Part shown: positions 32,030 to 45,431 of the stretch, piece by piece
How positions within the stretch are numbered: position 1 is the first letter of the stretch
Layout: the number at the start of each line of letters is the position of its first letter
Assembly (NCBI GenBank): GCA_003255025.1
Contig: QANY01007975.1
Coordinates: 603,930 to 667,929 of the forward strand
Origin: Datisca glomerata
Taxonomy: Eukaryota > Streptophyta > Magnoliopsida > Cucurbitales > Datiscaceae
DNA length: 64,000 nucleotides
Reading direction: 5' to 3'
Notes under the pieces: generated by a model
The model's input: only the letters and a program-made list of their open reading frames with translations
The model's database searches: none
What the model was told of the DNA's origin: nothing
Translations under genes and position numbers: made by a program

Positions 32030-32990
32030 GGTTTGTTTGAGAATATATTGCGATTGCTAAGGATAACATATCACGCTACCCAGTGACAAAATTTGGCCAT
32101 ATCTTGTGATTAGATACCCTATAATAAGTTATAAATTTGGCTGCCATAGTAGAATGAGCTTTGAATGTCAGCTTAGCACTCTTCCAGGAAATAACACCTC
32201 CAACCAGTAGATAAAATTGCCCGACGTCGATCTCTTACTATCTTAACATCCAACTAAGTTAGAATCAGAATACCCAATAATGCTAGTTGATCTCATTTTT
32301 AATGAGTGGGCATGTAGTCATTTGTTCTATGTAAGTACTGCATGTATAAGTCGTTTGGCTGATTTTCAATGATACATCCTAGGGTTACTTAAATATCCAC
32401 CTAACATTCCAACTATGAACGCTAAACTCGGACATGCAAATTCTTTATCATACGTAAGGCTCTCTACAACTGATGCATAAAGAACCTTTTGCATTTCATT
32501 CTTTTCAATCTCATTCTTGGGGCATTAACAGAGGCTAAAACTAACTCTCTTAGCAATGGGAGTATATCCTGGATGACAATTTTTCGTGTGAAAATGCTTT
32601 CGATATAACTCTTTTGTGATAACCCAAGGATACCCCAAGAGCAATCTCGACGCACCTATATTCCTAATACAAAAAAGGCAACCCCAAAATCTTTCATTTC
32701 AAAATTTTCATATCGCCACTAGCAAGCACTAGCAGTGTTATCAACATATGACAATAGAATATTGCTAGCAAGCAATATTTTATTTCAAAATAGTTTGTAT
32801 ATTATGATTAGACATTGGATGGAACCCGTTTGTGGACAAACTTATGGAGCTAAATAATGGAAGCTTCTCGGATTCACACTTTAGAGAACAATCCTTTTAC
32901 TCCTTCACTCCCTCTATTCTAATTTCCTTCATGTGGCGTATCGCTTGACATGAAAAATATCAGATTCACACCCAAAATCAATTAGTGTTA
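32030..32990 (-). pseudogene. Ty1/copia reverse transcriptase/RNase H fragment (degraded)
   Basis: The minus-strand piece 32464-32655 contains WGILGLSQKSYIESIF, the block that follows the reverse-transcriptase palm in Ty1/copia. Toward lower coordinates come FIVGMLGGYLSNP, RSTSGNFIYW (RNase H block) and WKSA-like residues near 32180, all in copia order. Many stops occur (for example after the YH of the GGYLSNPRMYH segment). Related to the shorter fragment at 22780-23370. No LTR or gag is attached. Confidence 0.75.
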
Positions 32991-33150
32991 GTTGGAGAAG
33001 TGCAATAGGTATATATGCACAGTCAGATCCTCACCCACGGTCGATGTGGGATAACATTCCTTAACATCTTTTTAGATATGTGAGGTTAGGTTGTAATTAC
33101 TCTGTCTCAGAATTTCTTCTTAATACATATTACTTATTTATAAAAAAAAG
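32991..33150 (+). mobile_element. Possible 3' end of a non-LTR retrotransposon or SINE
   Basis: The words CCCACGGTCGATGTGGGATAA (33036 on) and TTTCTTCTTAATACATATTACTTAT, closed by an eight-base A run at 33142-33149, resemble the 3' tails of plant non-LTR elements. Only the tail is present and no coding part lies upstream. Confidence 0.35.
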
Positions 33151-34400
33151 TTGGATCTTTACCAGATCGAATAAAATTGAAGTGTTGTTTTACATTGATA
33201 TGTGATTTTTTTACTGCTTGTGATGGTTTAAAGTTGTGGTTCTGCATCTACTGACTAATCTTTTACTAGATTTATGTGGAGTTTTTATGGTATAGTAATT
33301 TTTTTCTTATCACAATCATTTGATGAATTTAATGTGGTCTTATTGTTTAACCATTGTGGTCAAATCTGATTCTTTTACATAGTATTGTATATATAGTTTT
33401 AGTTTTATCTACATGGTGGCAGTTGAATGTTAATAACTTTTGTAGAACGAAAGCTTTGGTTCTTTATTGAAGGAGTTTCACATTTTTTCTAAATATATAT
33501 TATATGCGCATTTATGCTTCCTGTGGCATACTAAACAAGTTTTGGATTATTGCTTTGGCTAGTATACGCATTCATATAGTGAGAAAACATATAATTGACT
33601 GTGAAACATCATTTGCAATTTGATTTTTGTATGGCATAGTTTCCTTCTACATATTTGAGCTTTCACCTATTACATTATACCACTATAAAAAAAACCTAAT
33701 CCTTGCATACAATCCTAAAGGTGAAGTTAACTAAATGTGTGGGAGAATATGAATAAGAATAGCACATGACACTGGATGGATAGTCTCTATGTTCTATTAA
33801 GTGGTACTATCAACCAACTATAATTTCTCATCCAAGCTTTTTATCCTAAAGTTTAGTCTTCCAACTATAATTTCTTATCCTAAAACTTAAATGAGGAATT
33901 ATTGTTATTGAGTGCTTTTGATATTGGAAACTTTGGTGTTCTATATTTGTCTGCATATTTTGATATCCTCTCAAATTTTGATCATAGATGATAATGATAT
34001 GCCTCTTCCTATATGGATATTTGTTTAAATGCAACATGGATATGTACATCCGTCACTTATCTACTGAAAATTATTTTGTTGTGGTAGTTGTGAAATACAA
34101 AGGATAATAATAGCTTGTGGCATGTGGGTGTTGTATTCCTAATTTTGTTGCTTCAAACTTGACTATTTTGTATTACATTGGAAGATCTTAGGAACTCATT
34201 AATCAGAAATTAATAGCATTGTTCTATTAGACCTTATTATACCACAATTCAATATAAAGCGAAATCATGACAATCATGAATTTTCATGACTTAAATATTT
34301 ACCATCACCTTGGGTGATAGCTTCTTTTAGATGCTTCATGCTGTACTTTCATGTCAGAAAATGCATAATTGCATCAGGGAGGAAAACCTATATCACATTT
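33151..34400. other. Intergenic DNA without recognisable gene
   Basis: AT-rich, with frequent short stops in all frames. The longest frame (33846-34049, minus) has no recognisable features. A CACTATAAAAAAAACC near 33681 resembles a transposon terminus but has no partner. Confidence 0.5.
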
Positions 34401-35387
34401 GTTTTCCTAATGCATAATTGCGTTAAGAACGTATTTCTCTTAGCTAGAATGTATGCTTTACTATGGGCAGTCTTTACGCATGCTTGGTAAGAATAAATTG
34501 TTATCGTTAGCAATATCTTAGTTTTGTACTATCAGTTTGGTAATTATGTATGGCCAATATGTTAAATAATATTTTACATATTCCAGTTAATTTATATGTA
34601 TAGGAAAAACCTATTTCTAAGCTCGAGAAATGTACAGTATAGTGAACCGTGTGTAGAAAAAGGTGAATTAGACACACTACTAATCTAGATCAATACGTGT
34701 ATATATACATTAAAATACTGCTCAAACTCAAGATTAATACGTACACAAATTCTCGAAAGCGTCCAGGTAGGTGCGACTTTGTAAAGATAGATATCTCCTA
34801 CTGATACTATGGGGGGTAGGAATACATTGTCATTTTTGTTTATGACTACTCCAGATTCACATGGTTATATGAGTTGCTTAGTAGGTCTAAATTAAGAAAG
34901 ATTTTATTTCCAGTTTACTCAAAAACTAAAACCATAGTTTTCTCGTTACGTAAGAGTTTTCCTCACCGACACTATTATTCGACTATAGCTAGAGATATTG
35001 AGTGCTTAGATTTTGTTTCACTCTCATGATTACTATCATTCAATGTTATATATTGATTGTCCAAACACCTTTCAACAAAATGGTAATAGAAACGACTTGA
35101 ACATTACTCATCCTCGCCTCTTATCTTGAGAAATTTCGGGAAGAATTTGCATCAGTGTCTATTGGTACTATCAGTTGTGTTTCTTCCCAATTAATTTCAA
35201 ATCAAACTCCCATTAAATGTCTCCAAGGAATTTATCCTTATTGTAGTTCCTTAAAAGTCTTTAGTATTTCCAGTTTTGTTCTTCTTCAACTACCTGAACG
35301 CATAAAACTCGAACCAGCACTCGTCTTTACTGTTTTCTTGGATATGAAATTGAAGGCAAACTGAGTATCGACATATTACTAGTCTAT
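34401..35387 (+). pseudogene. GH17 3' flank plus copia integrase fragment, copy B
   Basis: A second version of 28945-29943. The GH17 3' flank (to about 34600) is followed by the same copia remnant. The open piece at 35155-35364 shows integrase C-terminal residues in the order LKVFSISSFVLLQLPERIKLE, then a FLDMELKA-like end. It stops abruptly at 35387, where a truncated copia LTR begins; the continuation lies near 49.36 kb. Confidence 0.65.
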
Positions 35388-37064
35388 TGTTGGAAAATGC
35401 GGTTCACGTGCGGTGGAGGCGTGGTGACTTTTAAAAATTTATTAAAAATGAATCGTATATTTTTTTTATAAAATGAAAACAAGCACGACAGAACGGTTTC
35501 TAAATTAAAAACTTTTATTGAAAATTATTATCAATCATGATCCATAATATATATATATANAGACATACATGAATATGAATCATATACCTCTTGTAGTCTC
35601 AAATGTCCTCACAAACCCACGATCCTGCATTTCATGAACAACAGGTTTCGAGATCCACACCAAGATCTTTCAAGTCAATCCTAAAATGCACTAGGACGTG
35701 TGTAAGAACGTAGAAAAATCAAAGACATTTTTCTGTCTCTAGATATACTCAACACATGAGATCTAGATATTTACTGAAAATAATTAATTTAATGAGACAA
35801 TCCTCTAAAAGAATACACTGATAATTCTTTGAGAGCTTTTTGATTAACTTTTTAATCATAGAGAAAATTCACCTTGACAGCAATTGTGTTTTCAACTCTC
35901 TATGAACACTGAGGCCAATAAAATAATATCTATATACTTTCTAGATAATGGCATATTAGATTTTTAGGGATAAACTGAAAATAATATTTAATTTAAAAAT
36001 TATCATTATAGGGGGACCCACTGTAATTTGTGCACAACTGCAGTGCCTCACGACACTGCAGTTGCCTTGAGTTATCACCGTGCCTCACGGCACTGTGCCA
36101 CGACAATACTGTAGTGTCATGTGGCACTACAATAGTTCATGTTAATCTCTAATTCCTACTAAGTGTTTGACACATGGCAATTACTACGAATTACATATTT
36201 ATTTTAATCAGCTAAATATCTAAATATCAGTTAATTCAAGATTAACATATCTGATTATCTCTATCAACTAACTTCCCTTAGTTCAGAAATAACATATTTA
36301 TTTGATTCAAATTATTATCTAATAATAATTTATGATTATCTAATTTCACAAATTAGATATATTGTTTCACTTATCGATAATTAAAAAATAATCGATATAA
36401 TTATTTGTATACATGTAATTTATGAAATTTAGATATAAATAATTAAATTAATTAATCACACATAATTATCTCATAATTACGTGCTTGCCTTAGAATAAAA
36501 ATTTATTTTACAAGTCAGTCATTTTCTCATGTCCTGAAATATTTATACCCTAGAATGCATAGTACAGATGTGACTTCGGGACCATGGACCCATAATCTTA
36601 AGCTCTAATAAACCTTATTATTAATTAAACTCTTTCATTGAATAATCTTATTTATTAATTTCATTATTACTCCACCATAAATATGAAATTACACTCGTAA
36701 AAATTATAGAATGTATTTGCAGAGTACTTTCGTGTGTAGTTTATTAATATAATCATTTCACGTAGTTCTTTCCTCCAATTATTAGTTCATAAATTAGAAC
36801 TGGTCAAAATTACCATTTTACCATTCTAATTACCTTCTAATTACCTCTTAATCTATTTGTGAATAGCTAATTTATAATCTTATTATACATTTGAGCTCAA
36901 TAATGGTTTAGTTTTAGAATTAACACTTAAAGAAACTAATATACGATCAGATAGGAAAGCTTGGATTCCAAATCGTATATGATCATGTTCCCAACCATAC
37001 ATATCACTGAATCTCTAAAATAAAAGTCACTAGTATATTTTCCAAATAAACCTTAACGAGTGAA
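35388..37064 (-). mobile_element. Truncated copia LTR (same family as 37783-47077)
   Basis: It starts with TGTTGGAAAATGCGG and follows the LTRs at 14037 and 37783 for most of their length, including the CACTGCAGTTG-type alternating block near 36040-36140. It lacks the last third and breaks at about 37064, where Ale-like copia sequence begins. An N at 35560 lies in a TA run. No primer-binding site or coding region is attached, so it may be the remainder of an earlier insertion into the Ale-like element or of a rearrangement. Confidence 0.75.
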
Positions 37065-37777
37065 CGAGGTTTACACCAATGTCTCGAAGTAGAAAGGTTA
37101 ACCAAGTAATTTCAGCAGTTGTGGAAGCCAAAGAGCGATATTCTGCTTCATCACTAAACCTCGAGATAGTCAGTTGTTTCTTCAAGGACCATGATATGAA
37201 ATTAATGCCAAGATAAATGCAATAGCCTGTGGTGCTTCTCCTAGTTTCAATACAACTGGCCTAGTCATCATCATAAAAACTTGAGCGAGGAACCTGATCC
37301 CATAGTCCATTATACCCTTAAGATAACGAAGATATCTTTTTATTGCACGAAGATCAGCTTCAGTAGGTGCTTGAAAGTGTTGACAAGCTTTGTTCATGGC
37401 ATAGGCTATGTCCAGTCGTGTAAAGGTTAGGTACTGAAGTGCACCAACTAGTCGTATGTAATTAGTGGCATCAACAAGTTGATTGTTATTTGAAGTTGCT
37501 TGTGGTTTAAATGCCTTTGGGGTAGTCATATGAGAGCACTCTAACATTTTAACACGACTCAGAAAATCTCTTGTGTATTTAGCTTGTGATATCACCTGTA
37601 AAGTTTTTAATTCTCAGACCTAAGAAGTAGTGAAGCTCTCCCAAATCCTTTAATGCAAGTTCATTTCTCAACTAGGAAATAAGTCGTTCAATGAATCTTG
37701 TATTGTTGCATGTGATTACTAAATCATCAACATAAACGAGTATTAGTACAATGGCATTTATCATTGTGCATAACAAA
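37065..37777 (-). pseudogene. Ale-like Ty1/copia: reverse transcriptase end and RNase H (3' part of interrupted element)
   Basis: The minus strand starts at 37777 just after a DPSLF-type block is interrupted. It continues with LVYVDDLVIT (the YVDD active site, near 37715-37740) and then a 137-codon open piece (37182-37595) with KMLECSHMTTPKAF and YIRLVGALQYLTFTRLDIAYAMN. RNase H-like pieces follow to about 37072. The YVDD aspartates are present but frames shift. The N-terminal part of the same element is at 47083-49060. The split was caused by insertion of the copia element 37783-47077. Confidence 0.85.
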
Positions 37778-37782
37778 TAAAG
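37778..37782. repeat. Target-site duplication, left (TAAAG)
   Basis: Five bases directly before the TGTTGG start of the LTR. The identical five bases directly follow the CAACA end at 47077. Confidence 0.9.
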
Positions 37783-39923
37783 TGTTGGTCGTCGCGTTGT
37801 GTGTGAGGCCAAACCGTGTGGAGTGTGGCCATTTTAAAAATTAAATTTTAATAAAAATTGAATCTTTTAATAAAATAAAATCACGCAACATTACGATAAC
37901 CAAAATTTTTTTTATTAAAAACTTTTTTCATTCAGTCAGAATCAAATATGTATTTACTAAATTAGCAATATACAAGGTTAGGAATAATATAGCTCTTGTA
38001 GAAGTCAAACGTCCTTGCGAAACCAATCGATTCTCCATTCCCACAAAATCGTTCCAATGATCAGCAGACTCTGAGAACCACATCAAGATTTTCCAAGTCA
38101 ATCCTCAACGCACTAGGACATGTGTGCGCACATAGATATAACGAAGATACTTATCTGTCTCTAGATGTACTCAACATATGAGATCTTGAGATTTTACTGA
38201 GAATGACTTTGTGAGATAATTCTCTAAAAGAACATGACGATGATTCGTTTAGAGATTTTGATTAACTCTTAATCATAAAAAAATCACTCTTTGAGAATTG
38301 TGTTCTTCTGTCAACTCTTGATTGATGAACTGATTCTTTGATTAAACTAATTGATTGAACTGATTTATTATCTTAGGCCATCAGAATAATATCTGTATAT
38401 TTTTTTTATAATGGCGTATCAAATATTTTGGGATAATTAAAATAATATTTAATTATAAAATTGCCAATAGTAGTGAGACTCATTGCTATTGTGCACAATT
38501 GTAGTGCCACATGGCATTGCAGAATGGCGTGAGGCAGCACTGTAGTGCCATGTGGCATTGTAGTATTTTACATCCACTAGTATAGTGTCACGTGGTACTA
38601 CAGTAGTTCATGTCAATCTCTAATACCGAATCAATGATTGACATCTAGAAATTATTGTACATTAAATATTTATTTTAATCAAATTTAATATCTAAATATT
38701 TGTTAATTCAAAATTAATATATCTAATTATTCATGTTAACTAAATTATCTGTTATTTAATAAATAACATATTTAGTTGATCNATATATATATATATTTCT
38801 TAATTAATTTTTAATTAATTAATCACACATAATTATCTCATAATTATGTACTTGCCCTAGAATAATATTTTTTTTGCAAGTAAGTCATTTTCTCATGTCC
38901 TGAAATATTCACATCCTAGGCTGCGTAGTACAGAGGTGACATAGGGATCATGAACTTATATTACTAAACTCTAATAAACCAGATTATTAATTAAACTCTC
39001 TAATTAAATAATCTTATTTATTAATTTCATTATTACTCGACTATAAATATGGAATTGCACACTTAGAGATGATTACATATTGTATTTACAGAGTATTCTC
39101 ATGTAGTCCATTGATACATTCATTTCACATAGTTCTGTCGTCCAATTATTGGTTGGTAAACTAGAAATGGTCAAAATTACTATTTTACCCTTCTTATTAC
39201 CTTTAAATCCTTAAGTGCCATTAATCCACTAGTGAATGACTAATTTATAATCTTATTATAAATTTGAGCTCAATAACCATTCAGTTCTAGAACTAATACT
39301 TAAGGGAACTGATATAAGATTCGTTAGAAAAACTTAGATTCTAAATCTTGTAAGATCATGTTCCCAACCATCTATATCACTCAATCTCCAAAACAAAAGT
39401 AACTAACTTATTTTCTAAACAAACCTTAATGAGTAAATCAAAGGATCCTATAGACACATATAGGAGTTCATGACTACTCAGGATTCTGACTGATCTACAT
39501 ATAATCATCGAATTGATGTGTATTAAATTTTTATTATAAACGACACGTTGATAAAAATTAATTCACATCGGTCCAATCATATATAATCGCATTATATAAA
39601 TCACCTTCACTAAGATGTCTATCCACATTAATGATCCGGATCTACATCACATGCATTCATAATAATTAGTGAACCGTACTGACAACCATTTATTAAAGAT
39701 TTCATACTTTAATATGTTGCTAACAATTTTACTTATTATCTATGATCTTAATCCTCTCGTACTAATACAAGATCATAGTCTCATTAATGAATACAAAATT
39801 TTTAGATATTTATATAAATTATTCAACAACAATTTAAAAGAATAATTATAAGAAAAATGTAATTCTTATTAAATTTCATATCAAAATGTCAATACACATG
39901 TTTTGAGGGCATAACCCCCAATA
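37783..39923 (-). repeat. 3' LTR of the nested copia element
   Basis: Runs from TGTTGGTCGTCG to CCCCCAATA, where the expected terminal CAACA has become CAATA. Compared with the LTR at 14037, about 150 bases are missing at the single N (38782), so the true LTR is longer than shown. The following bases on the minus-strand side (GGGCAAGTGAGAGA at 39924-39938) are the polypurine tract that primes plus-strand synthesis. Confidence 0.88.
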
Positions 39924-42815
39924 ATCTCTCACTTGCCCTGAAAAAAATATTGCATTTCTCCCAATCACATGTTACGCATGTGACTCTCAAATGACACACG
40001 AAGTGTCTTTGTAAAGGATCATCCAGGTTCTGTTATGACGCTATCTTCATAGCAGTCACATCCCCTCGATGCATGATCTCTTTCACAAGATTAAATTTCC
40101 TATATGTACTTACCCTTCTTGTGACTTTTCTGTTCCTTGGAATTCGCTACCGCCCCATTGGTGTCACAGAATTTTATGAGCCATACCGTAACTTTTTTAC
40201 AAGCCACTACATATTCGGCTTCCATAGTGGAACCTACAATGTTGGATTGTTTAATACTTTTCTAGATTACAGCTCCTCCACCAAGGGTGAATACTGATCT
40301 AGATGTCGACTTTCGACTGTCTCTGTCTGATTGAAAATCAGAATCACGATATATCTAGTGGGGATCAGGTCTCCACCAGAATAAATAAGTATATAGTTTC
40401 TCGTTCTTCGAAGATACTTGAGAATGTGTTTTACTACAATCCAATGTTCCAAACCTAGATTCGATTGATAACGAATGACAATTCCCACTACATAACAGAT
40501 ATCCTGTGTCGAACACACATAACATACATGAGACTTCCAATTGCTAAAGCATAAATAACCTTTCTCATATCCTCTTCCTCGTGAAGTGCCTTAGGACATT
40601 ATTTTTTGGAGAGGACAATTTCATGTCTAATCGGTAGTTGACATTTCTTGAAATTCTTCATAGAGAATCTCTCCAACACCTTACCAATATAAGATGCTTG
40701 AGAAAGAGCCAAAAGCTTCTTCTTTCTATTTCTTAGGATTTGAATGCTCATAATATAGCTTGCTTCTCCCAAATATTTCATTTGGAAGTTCTCTACTATC
40801 CATTTATTTACTTTTGACAGAGTTTGTACATCATTATCAATGAGTAGAATATCATCAACATAAAGATCTAAGAAAATCATTATCTTATCTTGGATGTATT
40901 TTAAACATATGCTTCGTCAACATTTTGCTCGAAGGCATAAGACTTTGCTCATCAAAGGTAAGATTCCATGATTTAGATGCTTGTTTTAATCCATAAATGG
41001 ATTTAAGAAACTTACATACTTTCTGATCTTGCCCCACTTCTGGTTGCATCATATAGATGTTTTCTTCAAGAGAGTCATTCAGAAAAGCTGTCTTGACATC
41101 TATTTGTCATATCTCATAGTCAAAACTAACGGCTATGGATAAAAGGATGCGAATGGATTTTAGCATGGCCATTGGGGATAATGTCTCTTCATAATCAACT
41201 CCTTCCCTTTGTGTATAGCCATTGGCTACTAACTATGCCTTAAATGTCTCTACTTTCCCATTTACACTTATTTTCTTCTTGAAGATCCATTTACATCCAA
41301 TGTGTCTGACATATTCAAGTGGAGCTACAAGTTCCCAGACATAATTGGAATACAGAGATTCAATTTTCTGGTTCATGGCTTCTTGCCATTTTTCCTTTCC
41401 AAGATCATCAAATGCTTCTTCAAAAGATAATGGATCGTCTTCATCAGTGTCTGGCATTAGGACATGTGTTTCTAGTTTATAGCGAATTGGTTGTCTCACA
41501 ACCCTCCCACTATGATGTTGCATCAGGGTTTCCTTTGTAGAAACTATGGTTTCTCTGATTTGTCGTTTATCAGTAGAAATTAAAGGTGATCTGATCTCAT
41601 TAGCCGCTAATTTTTCGAGAACTACTTTGCTACAAGGTTTGTAGTTTTACATATAGTGATGCTCAATTAATGTTTCATTTGTCGACACAAACACATTTTG
41701 ATCCTTATGACTATAAAAGTACCCATCTCTAGTCTCTGGAGTATAGCCTATGAATATGTATAACTTAGACATTGAGTCTAACTTTCTGGACTTGGATCTA
41801 AGAACGTGAGCTAGACACTCTCATATATGAAAATAGAGTCATTCCATAACTCTAAAAGAGTCTTGCTTATAGACTTAGAGAGCACTACATTCAAAATGTA
41901 ACTTGCCATATGTAGTGCATATCTCCAAAATGTAAGTGACAGTGATGAGTAGCTTAACATCGACCTAATCATATCCAATAAGATTTAGTTTCTCCTCTAT
42001 GCAAGAACATCTTGATGTGGTGTTCTGAGGTTGGATAGGATTCCACACTCCAGCAAATAATCCTTGAATTCAAAATCCAAGTATTCACTGCCTCAATCGG
42101 ATTGAGGGGTTTTCAATGAGTTACCTAATTACTTTTCAGCTTCAGCTTTGAAGTCTTTAAACTTTCTGAAAGATTCAGACTTTCTTTGCATTGGGTAAGT
42201 ATAACCATATATTGAGTATTCATCAATAAAAGTGACTAAATACTCATACTCACCTCTAGCTTGTACATTGATCAGTCCACAGACATCACTATGTACTAGC
42301 TTAAGGGGTTCCTTGGCTCTTTGGCTCTTTCATGTGAAAGGTCTCTTGGTCATTTTACCCTCTGGACAAGATTCACAAATAGGAAGAGTTCTAACTTTGA
42401 GTTCTCTTAAAACACCATACTTTGTTAACATGTTTAACCTATCTAGATTAAGTATGCAAGTTTTCTAAGTTTTTTAACGCGCTTTCAGTAGGTTTAAGTA
42501 TATATTGTTCGTTTATAACTTTTGCATGACAAATATTGAATCCATTCTTAAAAATAATAAACTCTTTATTAATTAAAGAAGTTTTGAATAATATTTCTTG
42601 CAAAAATGAAAGATAAATCAAATTTCTCAAAAATCATAGAATATAACAAATATCGTTTAAACTAAATAATTATATTCAAAAACTAAACGGATTGTTCCTA
42701 ATGCTTTAGATGACACGAGCACACCAATGCCAAGTCTCAAAATGACCTTGCCATCACTCAGCTCCCTTGACGAATCAAACATCTGCAAAGAAGAATATAC
42801 ATGGTTAGTGGCTCC
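39924..42815 (-). pseudogene. Copia pol: protease, integrase, reverse transcriptase, RNase H (broken)
   Basis: Clean pieces show, from N- to C-terminus on the minus strand: protease-like residues near 42700-42780; integrase core pieces between 41600 and 42400; the start of reverse transcriptase, with SFEEAFDDLGKEKWQEAMNQ and VRHIGCKWIFKKK (41233-41523); the palm with LDLYVDDILLIDND (YVDD, about 40830-40880), KYLGEASYIMSIQILRNRKK and LALSQASYIGKVLERFSM (40599-40880); and RNase H with VVGIVIRYQSNLGLEHW (40267-40518). The catalytic YVDD is kept. Stops and frameshifts separate the pieces. The product would integrate and reverse-transcribe the element in virus-like particles. Confidence 0.85.
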
Positions 42816-43736
42816 TTAATCAAGTATCCACAATGACAAATCATATTTCATTAAACAAGTTTCAAGTACAAGTAAATCATATTTACCTTTCTTTTTTAAC
42901 TTGGAGAGATACTTGTTACCATTTCTCTTCCAATGACCTACAACCCGACAGTGGAAACATTGTCCTTTAGGCTTTCTTTCTTTCCTGTTCTTCTTGGCTT
43001 TTGGTGATGTCTTGGCTTTCTTCCCTTGCTTGTTCTTACGTTTTCCCTTTCCATTGATTTTCTTTCTCTTGTTACTTTTAATAGTGGAATAAGGTTTTTG
43101 CTCGACAACATTTGCCTCACCCTCTTTGGTCATTCTTAGGATGAGTGACTTAAAAGTGTACAGGTCATTTAATAATTAGGTCATGTTGAATTGCAACTTG
43201 TTCATAACATAGTTGATCGTGAATGCATAAAAAGCAGGTGTGAGCGACTTGAGTATAATGCTAACTTGAGTCTTCTCATCAATGGTTTCCCCATGTACTT
43301 CTGCCTCGTGCATTATGTTGATCATGTTCAAAACATGTTCTCGCACAAAAGTACCATTTCTCATCATAGTTGTCATATAGCTCCTAATGGCCTCATGACG
43401 ACTTTGATCAGACTACTTCCCAAACAACACATGTAGCAACTCCATAATCTCATAGGCAGTCTTCATGCATTCATGCTTGGTTCTCAGAACATCATTCATG
43501 CTCATAAGCATGTAGCACTTTGCCTTGTTGTTTGATATGATCCAAGCATCATATTTTTCCCTAACATTCTTAGGGGTATATGCAGGGGGCTCCTCCGGAC
43601 ATTTCTCTGTAGAAACGAATTTATGGTTCTTACAAATTAGCATTAAGTGCATATTTGATTTCCAACGTATAAAATTATCATCACTTAATTTCTAGAGAGC
43701 TAGTAAAGCAGTAACATGATTGCTCAAGGTAGACAT
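42816..43736 (-). pseudogene. Copia gag with zinc knuckle (broken)
   Basis: The ATG at 43734-43736 begins MSTLSNHVTALLAL and is soon followed by a stop. The open pieces then read NMHLMLICKNHKFVSTEKC, a Trp-Ile-containing helix (43413-43652), VHGETIDEKTQVSIILKSL (43176-43376), and a Lys-rich stretch leading to CFHCRVVGHWKRNG (42816-43133). The knuckle has its first two Cys and the His but Gly where the last Cys should be. This is the UBN2-type gag of Ty1/copia, which forms the particle. Frameshifts near 43160 and 43400 break it. Confidence 0.85.
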
Positions 43737-45431
43737 AATAATGATAACTGAAATTTAAAACATACAAGTTCAATATAATTGATAAATATCTAGAATTCGA
43801 AAAGTAAACGTGATGCATGAATGCAACATAATAAACACAAAAATTTAACATTTACTAATCACGATAAAATAACCCAATAATTAATATACTCCTTTAGGTT
43901 CATTCAGATAAACCTCAGATAGTCTGTGAGACATTCTCATACTTATTAATTAAAACATAAATTATCTCATATTTTCTCTTTTAACAATAATGTATCGCTT
44001 GTTTGGTCAAGTCACAACTATCCACACGAAAGCTTAATTGTGACTCTGTGAGTGTAATTCATTATTTCAAATTCCATGACTTGATTTAGAATATGTCGTC
44101 TTAGAGTCGGTCAAAACTAAACTACATCACTTCCTCCTATCTTCTTAAAAAGTCCAACGTTGGTATTGGTACAACCCGAAACCTTCCTTAGGGGGATGAA
44201 AACAAAGTCATCTCGAGGCCCTCACTGTACCTCACAGTGTTTTACTAATAATGGAGAACGTACATTACATTGACATGCCAACCTTCTCTCACTCACTATT
44301 TTAGGATTATGTGTTTCCATTTTAACTAATTAATTAATTACTACTTAAAATAATAACCTATGAATATTTAATAATTAGTTATATCAATCTCATTGGTCTA
44401 AGTTCATTTAACCTTCTAAAGCACTTAAGTCATAATTATGTGAGCTTAGATTAACTAATTAAGTATATTCATCAAACTTTAATAAAACTCTTTTACTATA
44501 GTCGGTTATCCTAAATGTTACTATAGCCCTTAGTGTGGTGTGATATCAAGTTTTAACTAATTAAAACTAAGTAGTTTACACGCAATTGATTCCATAAAAT
44601 AATACTTATAAACATATTAAAACAATCATAATAAATCATGTGTTTACATATGAGATGCATGATCAAATAAATCTATATGCGATTTTCATGTATGACATGC
44701 GATCGACTAATGCATAGACATGTTATCAAATATAACAATTAAAACAAATATTTAATAATTAAATAAAATAATACTGGACCGAGTGACTATTAGACATTTC
44801 TAAATTACCACCTTTGAAATAAAAAATGAAATTACAAAGCAGACTTCAAGAATACATATTTTCCAAATATTGCTTTCTCTTCCTAATGTCCATCTTCATA
44901 ATCTCCAAACATTGAAAAAAAAACTCTATTTAATTAAGAAAAACAAATTTTCTTAATTAAAATTAATATCTATAATTATTCTTTTAAAATAGTTGACTTT
45001 GACATAATCAAATAAATACTTTATTTGATTTGGTCAAACTTGGGTCAAACTCAATCAACCTATTAATTTTTAATTTTCATAAAATTAAAAATAAATAATT
45101 AACTTCTAATTTTGTAAAATTAAAAATTAATAATTAATTTCCAATTTTCATAAAATTAAAGATTCAAAATTAATTTTAAAATTATATTAATTTCAAAATT
45201 TAAAAAGATAATTGATAGATTGAATGTTATCATCAAACCCCATGATGATAGGGTTGGTTGGTATGAGGGTTTGTACGAAACTTCCCTAAAATTGACAACA
45301 TTTGCCACCGACGACAAAACTCTCCTATCGCTACCCATCATCGTCGGCCACCACTATCGCCGTCAGTCCCACTTTCATCTCGTGCGTTCTTTGTCTTCTA
45401 ACACTCGGAATCATTACAATAATATTCAAAA
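43737..45431 (-). mobile_element. Leader (untranslated 5' region) of the nested copia element
   Basis: About 1.7 kb without coding frame, matching 11200-12300 (for example around 44550). It includes a low-complexity stretch of AATTAAAAATTAAT words (45060-45200) and a short GC-rich CCACC region (45300-45360) much shorter than in the other copies. The primer-binding site and the LTR edge are absent: sequence passes at about 45431 directly into the inner LTR. Confidence 0.75.

Noticed and set aside
33681..33700. CACTATAAAAAAAACC as a CACTA terminus
   Set aside because: No subterminal repeats, no partner terminus and no target duplication.
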